A stretch of DNA of 64,000 nt. Source: Erythroxylum novogranatense. Taxonomy: Eukaryota > Streptophyta > Magnoliopsida > Malpighiales > Erythroxylaceae. Shown here in pieces: positions 24,200 through 34,939 of the stretch (position 1 is the stretch's first letter; the number at the start of each line of letters is the position of its first letter). Where the stretch lies: the NCBI GenBank assembly GCA_029891385.1, contig CM057233.1, positions 28,007,852-28,071,851 on the forward strand, read 5' to 3'. A model generated the notes under the pieces. The model saw only the letters and a program-made list of their open reading frames with translations. It made no database searches and was not told where the DNA came from. The position numbers were made by a program, and so were the translations under genes.

Positions 24200-25265
24200 C
24201 TTTTCAATATCTCACTTTGATCGTTTCACTGTGTCGTCTCGCTTCGAATTCGGAGGTTATTTGCTTTGCTTTCCATCGTCGCTTTTCTCACCTCTAACGG
24301 GCGAAGTGTAAATATAACCGGAGTTGAAAAAAGTAGACGAAGTTTTAATATCTTAGGAGTTGAAAAAGTAGGCGAAGTTTAAAATATATAGGAGTTGAAA
24401 AAGTAAGCGAAGTTAACAATCCAGACGGAGAATACAAAAGTGAGGCGAAGACATAAAGGCAGAGCCAAAAGGCGATCGAAGAAAAGCAGCGAAGCCTGGC
24501 ATTTAATCAAAAGCGAGCGGGGTTTTAACTTTCGATATCTTACTTTCATCGTTTCACTTCATGGTCTCGCTTCTTAATTGAGAGGTGATTTGCTTCTTCT
24601 ATCGTCGGCTTCTTAATTCGGAGGTGATTTGCTTTGCTTTGCTTTCAATCGTGCTTTTCTCACCTCTAACGGGCGAAGAAGGGAAAACAGGCGAAGTTAA
24701 AAATGTTGCGATTGGAAAAGTTGGCGAAGTTCTAAATATGAGCGGACTTGAAAAGTAGAGCGAACTTAAAATCGATGGACTTGAAAAAGTTGACGAAGTT
24801 AAAAATATAAAGGGGTTGAAAAAGTATACCAAGTTAACAATACACGGAGAATACAAAAGTCGAGGCGAAGACATAAAAGGCGAAAAGCGAGGCAATCTGA
24901 CGATAATGGACCATAAGTTCAAAGCTTTGCAATTTATATTTTCTCAAGATAATATCGATACACAAGTGAAAAATCTCATATAGAAAGTAAGTAACTAATT
25001 TTACCTTGTCCTCTGCAAGTACTTTAAAGACATGTTTTGGACCCCATAATCTACTACGTGTGTATTGGGATGGGAGTTGAGAAAGTAAGCGAAGTTCAAA
25101 ATCGATGGATTGAAAAAGTAGAGCGAAGTCTTAAATATAACGGAGTTTAAAAAGTTGTGAAGTTTAAAATATAAGCGGAGTTCAAAAGTAGACGAAGTTA
25201 ACAATACGAACGGATTATACAAAAGTGAGCGAAGACATAAAGGCATTTAAACGCAGACGCCAGCT
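24200..25265 (+). repeat. Minisatellite region with GTTGAAAAAGT-AGGCGAAGTT units
   Basis: Degenerate units of about 30 bp, of the form GGAGTTGAAAAAGTAGGCGAAGTTAAAAATATA (shortened variants occur), are grouped into larger blocks. The blocks are introduced by ATCGTTTCACT followed by GGAGGTTATTTGCTTTGC at about 24205 and 24547. No coding role. Related units in the opposite orientation lie at 37430-37650. Confidence 0.7.
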
Positions 25266-25378
25266 GCGAACAAAAGCAGACGATGTAATACATTTTCATT
25301 AACTCATGCATTTGTACATCTAGATATACAACTCTCATGAAGACTGAAAAATGAGATTGACCTCTAACTATGCCCAAA

Positions 25379-27280
25379 ACACTTGACTAACGTCTCCACT
25401 TATCTTTGATGATGAAAATCATCGAAGGAAAATCATTTGAAGCGAAAATCGGTGAAGAAAATCAGTGAAGCGAAAATCAGCTGAAAAAAATTCAGTGAAG
25501 GAAAATCAGCTGAAACAAAAATCAGTGAACAGAAAATCAGTGAGAAAGAAAATCAGCTGAAACAAAAATCAGTGAACCGAAAATCAATTGAAACAAAATC
25601 AATTTGAAGCGAAAACCAAGTGAAGCAAAAAATCATTTGAAGGAAAATCATTGAAACAAAAAAGCAGGTGAAGCAAAAATCAGTGAAGCAAAAATCATTT
25701 GAAGCAAAAATCAGTGAAGGAAAATCAGTGAAGCGAAAACCAGTGAGCGAAAATCATTTGAAAGAAAGCGTCAGATGCATAGATCGGTGTTTCGGGATAA
25801 CTTGAGCTATAGAGCTCAAATGACCCGATTCTTGAAGCATTGGATTCTAACATATTTCTTTATCTTCTAAACCTCTCAAGTCATCCACTCCACTCTCAAC
25901 ATGCTATAATCTCACTTAAACTTACATCATCCATCTACCCCATGAATTCCAAAATAATGCTAACTTAACTTACTTAATCAATCTAATCATGCTTAATTTT
26001 AAAAAAATATTTTGGGCCCGACACTTTTCTTGAATTCTTTATTCTTTTCGTCTTCTTTATTTAAATGCGTCCATCGCATGGTCTTTTATGTCTAAATTTC
26101 TCGAGACAATGCTACTACTGAGATGGGTGGACAAGCGGTTGAACACGAAGGTTATAAATAAAGTCGAAGTCAACATATTATTTATGCTTTCGCATTCTCC
26201 GTCTTTTTTGTTCGTTTGTTTTCATTCAAATCATATATGTCAAGTCGTTTTACTTAACATGCGATTCAATAGGTTAAAATCGCATAGATTTTTCTCTCGC
26301 GTAGATTGAGTTTTCAATTAATAGGTAACACTTGACTAACGTCTCCACTTATCTTGAATGAGAAAATCATCGAAGGAAAATCGGTGAAACGAAAATCATT
26401 GAAAGAAAATCATTGAGCGAAAATCATTGAAAAAATTCATTTGAAGGAAAATCATTGAAACAAAAATCAGTGAACCAAAAATCAATTGAACCGAAAATCA
26501 ATTGAAACAAAAATCATTTGAGCGAAAATCATTTGAAACAAAATCAGTGAAGCGAAAACCAGTGAAGCAAAAATCATTTGAAGGAAAATCATTGAAACAA
26601 AAAAGCAATTGAAGCGAAAATCAGGTGAAGCAAAATCAATTGAAGCAAAATCAGTGAAGGAAAATCGGTGAAGCGAAAACCGGTGAAGCGAAAATCAGCT
26701 GAAATAAAAATCAATTTGAAAGAAAGCGATCAGTGCATAGATCGGTGTTTTCGGGATAACTTGAGCTATAGAGCTCCAAATGATCCGATTCTTGAAGCAT
26801 TGGATTCTAACATATTTCTTTATCTTCTAAACCTCTCAAGTCATCCACTCCACTCTCAACATGCTATAATCTCACTTAAACTTACATCATCCATCTACCC
26901 CATGAATTCCAAAATAATGCTAACAACTTACTTAATCAATCTAATCATGCTTAATTTTAAAAAAAATATTTTGGGCTGACACTTTTCTTGAATTCTTTAT
27001 TCTTTTCGTCTTCTTTATTTAAATGCGTCCTTGCATGGTCTTTTATGTCTAAATTTCTCGAGACAATGCTACTACAGATGGGTGGACAAGCGGTTGAACG
27101 AAGGTTATAAATAAGAGTCGAAGTCAACATATTATTTATGCTTTCGCATTCTCGTCTTTTTGTTCGTTTGTTTTTCATTCAAATCATATATGTCAAGTCG
27201 TTTTACTTAACATGCGATTCAATAGGTTAAAATGCGCATAGATTTTTCTCTTGCGTAGATTGAGTTTTCAATTAATAGGT
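25379..27280. repeat. Two 949-bp direct repeats, each with a 17-bp minisatellite
   Basis: Units begin ACACTTGACTAACGTCTCC at 25379 and 26328. Each opens with about 350-400 bp of a minisatellite (GAAGCGAAAATCAGTGAA variants). A conserved single-copy part follows (GCATAGATCGGTGTTTCGGG to TTTCAATTAATAGG). Frames such as 26668-26979 are by-products of the minisatellite. Confidence 0.85.
25425..25770 (+). repeat. 17-bp minisatellite, first array
   Basis: About twenty variable units of the form AAAATCAGTGAAGCG, with the spacer before TGAA varying (AGC, ATT, AAT, GG). The second array lies at 26358-26735. Irregular unit length and no spacer/repeat alternation argue against any ordered array such as CRISPR. 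Confidence 0.8.
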
Positions 27281-29690
27281 ACAATCTTCTAGCCGTATAA
27301 TAATGTCAAACCTCGCCAATAGCGTGTTGCGGAGTAAACCGTAACACGATTCACGTTTCAATTCATACGTGATAAGACTTCCGACACCAAATCATATTGA
27401 TTTATTTGTGGCAAGGAAATACCGTAACCCCAAAATGTATGAATGACTCTCGAGCTGTTTTTCTTTTATGCAATAATCTTCTAGCGGTATGATAATGTCG
27501 ATTCCTCCCAAATACCAATAACGTATTCCACAAGTATGCAAAATGAGGACAGAAAGAGAAGAGGACGAACACGATTGACGTTTCAATTCATAGGTGATAG
27601 ATTTCTTACCGCTACTTCCGATGTGTTTACCTTCTACAATTATTTTATGTTTTTAAAGAGAAGGCGCACCGAGCAGATTGCTTAATTGTTGACACAACAG
27701 TTTGACATCGTATTTCTTCTATGCAATAATCTTCTAACGGTATGATAATGTCAATTCACGCCAAATACCAATCACGTATTCCGTAAGCAAAATCGGATCG
27801 CAAAGAGAAGAGGACCATAATGTAGATTGACGATTCAATTCATAGGTGAAAGATTTCTTACCGCTACTCCCGATAAAGTTGACCTTCTACAATTATTTTC
27901 TGCTTTTCGCAAGAAGAAGGCGACCATAATAGTAGATTGCTTGATTCTTGACAGTAACATGTTATTCAATTGAGTTATGTAACTAACTCAAACGATTCGT
28001 AATTCACACGTGCTTTGGTTTCGCCTACATTTTGCATCGTCATTTTTCTCGCCGTCTACTTTTGCACAACTTTAAATGCCTTTTGCTTCCATCGCTTTTG
28101 AACTTGTGTTTGCTTTTCAACTTCCGTCTTGTTTTCATCGTCTCCTTTTTCATAATTATTTGTACTTCATCGAAATCATTTATGTTAAGTCGTTTTGAGT
28201 TAACAATCTCCTCCTTTTTAAGCTGAGAGATTTCTTACATCGGGTAGATTGACGTTGAATTAATAGGTAATGTCAAACACTTCCAATAGCGTATTGCGTA
28301 GAAGTAAACACCGGCGAGAGATTAAGAAGACGCTTTTCTTGTATGGAATAATGTTCTAACCGGTATAATAATGTCGATTCGCCAAAAGCGTATTGAAGAA
28401 GTAAGCAAACATGATGTAATTAGAGAAGAAGAGCACCGAGTAGAGATCGGCGTTTCAATTCATAAATGATAAAATTATTATACACGCCCTACTGGACAGT
28501 TGACCTTCTACAATTATTTTCTCTTCTTGAAATTACTATCATTGTTTTCCTTTACTTTTCTTCGTGGCGTGTTCACCTTCTATCGATCATTTGCTCTTCT
28601 TTGAAGCTCGGCTTTTGCATCCCTTTATCAATCAATCATTCAAGGGCCATTTCTTTGGCATCAAAATAACTTAGAACGAAATTTTATCTGTCGCGACGCC
28701 TGCTGTTACTCCCAAAATGTATGAATCATTTTCACATCTCTTTGTCTTGTATCCATAATCTTATAATCGCTATGATAATCTCGATTTCGGCCAAATGCCA
28801 ATAACCTATTCGAAATAAGCAAAATGAGGACTACAAAGACAAGAAGAGGACCATAACAAAGATTGACGTTTCAATTCATAGGTCATAAAGCGATTAAGTA
28901 ATTCACCGTGGTTTGCTTTGCGTCTGCTTTTTGACATACTTTTACTCGGTCTACTTTTGCACAACTTTAAATGCTTTTGCTTCCGCTGGTTTTGCTTCCA
29001 TCGCTTTTCAACTTGTGTTTGCTTTTGAACTTAGTCTTGTTTTCATCGTCTCCTTTTTCATCATTATTTGTACTTCATCGAAATCATTGATGTCAAATTG
29101 TTTTGACTTAACAATCTCTTCCTTTTAAGCTGCGAAGTTTCTTGTGTCGGTGGATTGACGTTTCAATTAATCGTATAATGTCAAACACCGCCAACAACAG
29201 ATTCTGATAAACGCCGTAATGTAGATTAACGTTTTAATTCATAGGTCGAACCGTCATAATTTTTTACTTGTGGCAAGGAAAGACACCAGAACGCCAAAAT
29301 GTTTGAACGGAAGGCGTGCTTTTCTTGTATGGAATAATCTTCTAACTAGTATAATAATGTCGATTCTGCCAAAAACATATTGTAGAAGTAAGCAAACATG
29401 AATGAAATTAGAAGAAGAGCACCACAAAGAGAGATCGGCGTTTCAATTCATAGGTGATAAAATTATTATACACGTGCTACTCGGGACAGTTGACCTTCTA
29501 CAATTATTTGCTCTTCTTCGAAATTACTATCGTTGTTTGCCTTTACGTTTCTTCCTAACAGGTCTTCTACAATCATTTCCTTTTCTTAGAAGCTTGCCTT
29601 TTGCATCCCTTTGTCAATCAATCATTCAAGAGCAATTTCTTTGGCATCAAAATAACTTAGAACGATATTTGATCGTCGTCGCTTTCACGA
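27281..29690. repeat. Diverged tandem repeats between minisatellites and the Helitron gene
   Basis: A motif close to AATAATCTTCTAGCGGTAT followed by ATAATGTCGATTC recurs near 27286, 27473, 27727, 28349, 28750 and 29337. On a larger scale, about 28010-28700 is repeated at about 28905-29680 (shared TTTGCTTCCATCGCTTTT and GGCATCAAAATAACTTAGAA). No coding frame fits a known family; open frames here follow the repeat pattern. Confidence 0.65.
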
Positions 29691-30149
29691 CACCTTTATA
29701 TTCTAACTTCTTACTGTTCTCCTCTCTTAATCCTTAAACCAAATCTATCCCAACCATTGAAACATTTTCTCCACCCAAACTTTACTTCTCTCAACTACCC
29801 TCTTCTTTAGTTATCAAATTCACCGCTCTAGATTCTAAGCGCATTTATACTCCATTTTTCGGTTCTCGTGCTTATTCTCTTTGCATTCTTGGAGTACTAA
29901 GGTATATATGTTTAGGTAAAATAAATTTTGAGTCAAAATTCTTGTTGTTATTTATTAACTCAATAGAGCATATTCTCCTTTCTACGTTGTGGCTGCATGT
30001 ATACTCTATTTTTGTAGTTAAATTAAATAATTTTTTTATATAAATTTCGCTTTAGTTGTTTAAATGGTTTGTATTCATGTTTGCTCGATATATTGTTTAT
30101 TAGGTCATAAACATAATGTTTATTTATTAATGTTCACCGTGATACATCA
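29690..30149 (+). promoter_or_regulatory. Candidate promoter, CT-rich leader and leader intron of the Helitron gene
   Basis: The last tandem repeat is followed by CTTTATATTCTAACTTC and then about 200 bp of pyrimidine-rich leader, typical of plant 5' untranslated regions. A possible splice donor follows AGTACTAAG at 29902 (GTATATATG). AT-rich intron-like DNA then runs to about 30140, just before the first coding frame. All of this is inferred from composition and position. Confidence 0.35.
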
Positions 30150-31405
30150 AGATCATGAATGGATAGATCAAGGACGTTTATATTATGTCGATTCTCGGTA
30201 TTTACATATGGATAGAAATGCTAAAAGGCGTCAAAATTATGCTCAAATGCCAAATGAAAAAAACAAGAATTGTTGCGACGGCGTAGAGAAAATCGGTGGC
30301 AAAACACATCTTCCACTTCATCTACACTTCAAAGAAAGAATTACTCCTCAATGAAGGAATCTTTCATTAATATCAGACCTTCCACCGGTCAACTTCCAAG
30401 TTATGAACCCTCTTACATAAATGAAGGTATTGTTTTACAATATTTGAAACTATTTCCAACCTAATTACTCCACATCATTATAATGTCCTTTTATCGTTTC
30501 AAGGATAAATCATCGCACATCTCCTACAACATTAACATTGTTCTGAAATTTACGGTTGAGTGAAGCGGCTCCCTTTTGTTGAAGATTGTCAATATTATAA
30601 CGCAAAACGATTTTACCTTGAACCTCCATCGTTTTGTTGTTCGTCGGGACAAATTTCTATTATTGCTCCTCGGATGCCTTATGCTTTAAAGTCTTTGTTT
30701 CTAAATAGCGACGAAGAACCGAACATTTCGTAAAGAATGTTCATACATATAATAACAATGTAGCTTTCACTTCTATGGAGCGAGATATGATCGTGGTGAC
30801 AAAAACACAATGGGAGTTTATACATTCCGTGTTCAAGGACAAGTTTACCATTTCCTTGACAGTTTAGTGTCGACAAGCAATAAAGTATATGGAATCCAAC
30901 TTTATTTCTTTGATATCGATGAAGAACTACAATGAAAGGCTCGGCGGTTGTGATAAACTTCGTGAAAGTACCTTGAAGTCGATTATGACAATTCTTGAGA
31001 TAACCACTTATGCTAGGTTCTTTCGCCGTCTTAAAGATATTCCTTCCTTGAAAATCACAGTTGTTACGAGATGTTATCGGGTCTTGATCGGTAGCGTTTA
31101 CAATCTTCCAATTGCATCCCAGTAGGCTGCTATATGGGTGGCCCGATGATGAACAAAGATGATAAATCTCCTCGTATCCAAGTCTACAAATACTCGAATT
31201 GAGCTATAAATTCAATCTTATTATGCATGCTACGACCCGCTTCAATACCACTTACATTTTCCACGGGGTGAATCAGGATGGCATCCTCGCATTAAGCGGT
31301 TAAATTCTCAAACAAACAGCACCAATGGTTCTGATCAAACAAGCGGTGCTCCTTTAAACACTTTTACTCAAGCAGCTGAATTATTTGCTCTCGAAAACAT
31401 AGGTT
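30150..31405 (+). pseudogene. Helitron transposase, N-terminal region (copy 1)
   Basis: Frame pieces encode a basic start (LLRRRRENRWQN, near 30270), then the Helitron-like N-terminal region: CQYYNAKRFYLEPPSFCC, an HFRKNVHTYNNNVAFTS segment, a GVYTF...GQVYHFL segment and IQLYFFDIDEELQQRLG. The ACYDP...GW block and a SGAPLNTFTQ segment precede a likely intron at about 31404. The family usually shows CxxC where this copy has CQYY, so one zinc ligand may be missing. The region is split over several frames by small indels. Copy 2 (57440-58690) is open across some of these breaks, and several are therefore probably assembly errors. Confidence 0.75.
31157..31184 (+). other. Transposase segment whose antisense matches the 5' tandem array
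   Basis: The antisense of this coding segment (30-nt version at 58444-58473) begins GACTTGGATATGAGGAG. It matches the array sequence at 20857-20885 and its relatives with one small difference. It lies in the N-terminal region of the transposase. Confidence 0.6.
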
Positions 31406-31479
31406 AGTTGTCTGCTTATTACCTTGGTTCCGACATATTGTCTAATTGGGCAAAACTAATTTATCATTTTTTTCTTACT

Positions 31480-32770
31480 ATTACTAATTACTCGAGGACC
31501 GGATGCGCAACATGGCGTAGTATCTGCGAGAGAGTATTATCGCCATCGACTTCAAATGAGAAGTTATGATGAATCCATGCTTATCCGACTTTAAGACTAC
31601 TACAACAATTGTTGTTGGTTCTTATATAAAGATTGAAACATCACGCTTGAATTCCATAGGAAAAAGCAGTAAGCTAAATCTGATCGAAATTTTCTGAGGT
31701 GTTTTAGATAGCGTTAATATTGGTCAAACCGAAGCTTCTACAATTGTCTATGAGTTGTCCTCGGCTTCATTTATCGGCGCCCAAGGACATGAAACCGCTT
31801 ATCTAGATGCAATGGCTCGTGCAAAATATGGCAAACCAGATTTTTTTCACTATGACTTGCAACCCCATGTGGAAGGAAATACAAGAGAATCTTAAATTCC
31901 ATGAAAAGCACAAGAGAGACCAGATTATCATTGCAGAGTGTTCAGTATGAAATTTGAAATTCGAAAAATCACTTGATCAAAAACGAATATTGGAGATGTT
32001 GCGCATTTGTTTACGTAATTGAATTTCAAAAGCGTGGATTCCCTCATGCTCACTTGCTTCTAATACTTCAACCACAATTTAAGTCGTTGAATCCAGATTC
32101 CTATGATCAAATCATATCAATTTGAAATACCTAATCCTCGATGATAATTTAGATTATATTCTCTTGTCATTAAGCACATGATCCACGGTCCTTGTGGTTT
32201 TATGAACAAGCGGTGCCACTTATGAGAAATGGTGTATGCAAAAGTCATTACCCCAAGGATTTTACTCCTTTCATCGTCCATGGCGAAAGACAGTTATCCG
32301 TACTATAGACGTAGAGATAATGGAAGAAAAGTTAAAATATCCGGATATGAGGTTGATAATAGATGGGTGGTTCCTCATAATCCAAATACCTTGATGTTGC
32401 TTGACCGCCACATTAATGTTGAAATATGTTCCATCGTGAAGCTTGTTAAATATTTATACAAATATGTATTTAGGGCCACGACCTTGTCAACTTTAGCGTC
32501 AAGCGACCAAGAAACAGTGTCGATATTGACGAAATCACAAATTTCAAGAAGGCCGTTGGATTTCACCCAAGCTTTATGGCGATATATGAATTCCGCTTGC
32601 GAGATTAATCCATCCATCTATATACTAAGTTCACCTTCCGGATCAACAATCATTTCCTTCGCTAAAGATGCTAATTTGTCTTATTTATCGAGGAATATTG
32701 ACTTCTCCAAAACAATGCCGACGGAATTTTTAGGACCAATTCAACAAATCAAAAGGCTGCGAAATTAAAT
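31480..32770 (+). pseudogene. Helitron Rep (HUH endonuclease) domain (copy 1)
   Basis: Rep nicks DNA and attaches to its 5' end to start rolling-circle transposition. Visible in order: a YIKIETSRLEFHRK segment (about 31620-31670), the DAMA segment, motif 1 around CNPMW (about 31865, broken by one base), the HUH motif FPHAHLL with both histidines (32045-32053), and the tyrosine motif KYLYKYVF (32448-32471). Three tyrosines are present there, the outer pair separated by three residues as in Helitron Rep proteins. The SACEI...LxVHL tail is recognisable to about 32650. Frameshifts break the frame, including one lost A after the tyrosine motif; copy 2 is intact at that position. Confidence 0.8.
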
Positions 32771-33330
32771 GTCAGTATGGATTTCCTCAACATTTTGTTT
32801 GGAATCAAAAAACAAGGACGGGTCGGAAAGAAAGCGGAGAAAAGTGATAGACGATTAGTCACTTGTTGACCTCGAGAAGGAGAAAGGTATTACTTGAGAT
32901 TATTGTGCAAATGTTAGAGGACCAACGCCGCTTGACAACTTGTTAGCTGATTGATGGTGAAAAGGTGAACTATTTGTGGATGCCGATCGCAATTAGGATT
33001 GCTAGCATCCGACTCTTACATACAACAAACACTTGACGAAGCTGTCATATTTCAAATGCCAACATCCTCGATTGTTATTTGCTACACTCGTTTCATTGTT
33101 CACCGCAAATCTAGGGAACTCGGGAAACTTCGAGACCACCTCGCCCGACTACCTATATGCTTATTCATCCTCTAATACGATACATATGATGATATTACAA
33201 AATGGCTCTTCAAGATATCAATAAATCTCTGGAACAAATGGGAAAAAGCTTAGTCGATTATCATTTCATCGAACATGAATTTCTTCGATTATCACCCGGC
33301 AAAATAAGGAGGTAGAAAGTGAGATGAATA
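32771..33330 (+). pseudogene. Helitron linker between Rep and helicase (copy 1)
   Basis: In shifted frames this encodes the conserved linker seen in plant RepHel proteins: FVW(N)QK, an arginine-lysine-rich stretch, a YYLRLLL-like segment, the SYI...TLDEAVIFQMP segment and a LFATLLV...CSP segment. Around 33200-33300 it continues QDINKSLEQMGKSL just before the helicase. Nearly every conserved block is in a different frame from the next. Either this copy is dead, or the consensus carries frequent single-base errors. Confidence 0.65.
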
Positions 33331-34860
33331 TAGAGATTGATGAACAGGACTTCTTATTACAATCAAAACTAAACAGCCAGTAAAAGCACGATTTGATTTA
33401 ATAATGAAATCAGTCTCACTTCAACGAGTGTAAGTTATTTTATCGATGGTCCCGGGAACGGTAAAACTTTCTTATATCGAGCTCTTCTTGCAAATTTACG
33501 ATCACAGAGACACATTGCAATAGCAAATGGCGACATCAAAGCGTTATTCGTCAATTCTTCCAAGCGGTAGGACACTCACTCAAGATTTAAAATCCTTTGA
33601 TTTATCAAAGCAAAAGTTTGTCAGTTGAGCAAACAAAGCAGTGTTGCAAAATTGATATTTGAATCCAGCCTTATTTTATGGGACGAGGCTTCCATGGCAA
33701 AACGAGAAGCCATCGAAGCATTTAATGGTTTACTACAAGATATAATGAACTCTGATCAGCCTTTTGGAGGTAAAATTGTTGTATTTGGTGGTGACTTTCG
33801 CCAAACATTGCCGCTATTCACCAAGCAAATCTAAACAACAACTCATTGATTCAAGTCTTCTAAATTCACATCTCTGGCAAAGATATCTCTAAACTCTGTT
33901 TAACGACAAATATGAGAGCTATCTCAAATCCACATTTTTGTGATTTCTTATTGCGGGTTGGAGAAGGCTCTGAACCAATGGATGAACAAGATCAAATATG
34001 TTTACCAGATGAACTCATTATTCCTTACGACAACAAGGATGAATCTGTTCATAGGTTGCTTCTTTTTTCATTAAATTACATACTAATCTTTTTTTGCATT
34101 ACCATTATACTTTCCTAATATACCAGTTGTGCTTACTAGGTTACTGGAAAATGTTTTCCCTGACCTAAGCTTATATTCATCCCAATTCGTGTCGATGATA
34201 AAGCAGATGCGTGCTATGTCCAACTAATAATTGTGTTGATGAAATTAATGACATCATGATTCAAAATTAACAGAGATTTGCATTCATATGTGAGTTTTGA
34301 CAAGATGGTTGATCGCAGACATCAAGTGATTATCAAGATTTTCTCAATTCTTTGAACCCTAAAGGACTACCTCCTCATAAACTTTTCTTTGAAAGAAGGC
34401 TCTCCAATTATGCTTCGAGAAATTTAAATCCAACGGAAGGATTATGCAATGGAACAAGGTCGATATCTGAGCAGCCTAAAAGATCATACAATTTCAGCTG
34501 AAATTGTTTTGGACCTCACAAAGGAAAAATCATTTTATACCTAAGATTCCCTCGCAATCTCGGAGAACGAAAAAATGGAATTCCTTTTATCGTAACACAA
34601 TTTCCAATTAAATTCATGTTTTGCAATGACTATAAACAAATCCCAAGGTCAAACACTTGATCATGTTGGAATTTATCTCCACAACTCAGATTCTCACACG
34701 GACAATTATACGTAGCTCTGTCAAGCGCGAACTCCGAATCGCTTAAAGTTCTTATTATTCTCGGAACTTTTCAATCTTTAGACTTGAAAAAAGACAAGGA
34801 ATATTGTTTTCCGTGAAATTTTGAATTAGTCAAATAATAAAACATCAAATTTCCTCACAA
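33331..34860 (+). pseudogene. Helitron PIF1-like helicase domain (copy 1)
   Basis: Superfamily 1B helicase domain that unwinds DNA during Helitron transposition. Walker A reads FIDGPGNGKTFLYRALLANL (33448-33468 for GPGNGKT). It is one residue shorter than the family's GPGGTGKT; copy 2 has GPGTGKT, so a lost codon here may be a consensus error. Walker B is LILWDEASMAKREAIE (33670-33717), and motif III is VFGGDFRQTLP (33781-33813). The C-terminal motifs are recognisable: PPHKL, an LNPTEGLCNGTR segment, TINKSQGQTLDHVGIYL (34629 on) and YVALSSANSESLKVLI (34708-34755). An open 69-codon piece covers 33625-33834. Confidence 0.85.
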
Positions 34861-34939
34861 GACAAGGTATATTATTTGTTTGTTGTCTCGGTTCACATGA
34901 TTTGATTTTATAGGCATAATTATTTGTCTTCGCCGACCA

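Noticed and set aside
25425..26735. Regular short repeats that might suggest a CRISPR-like or ordered array
   Set aside because: Unit length and sequence vary, there are no distinct spacers and no associated genes, and the context is plant nuclear DNA. It is a minisatellite.
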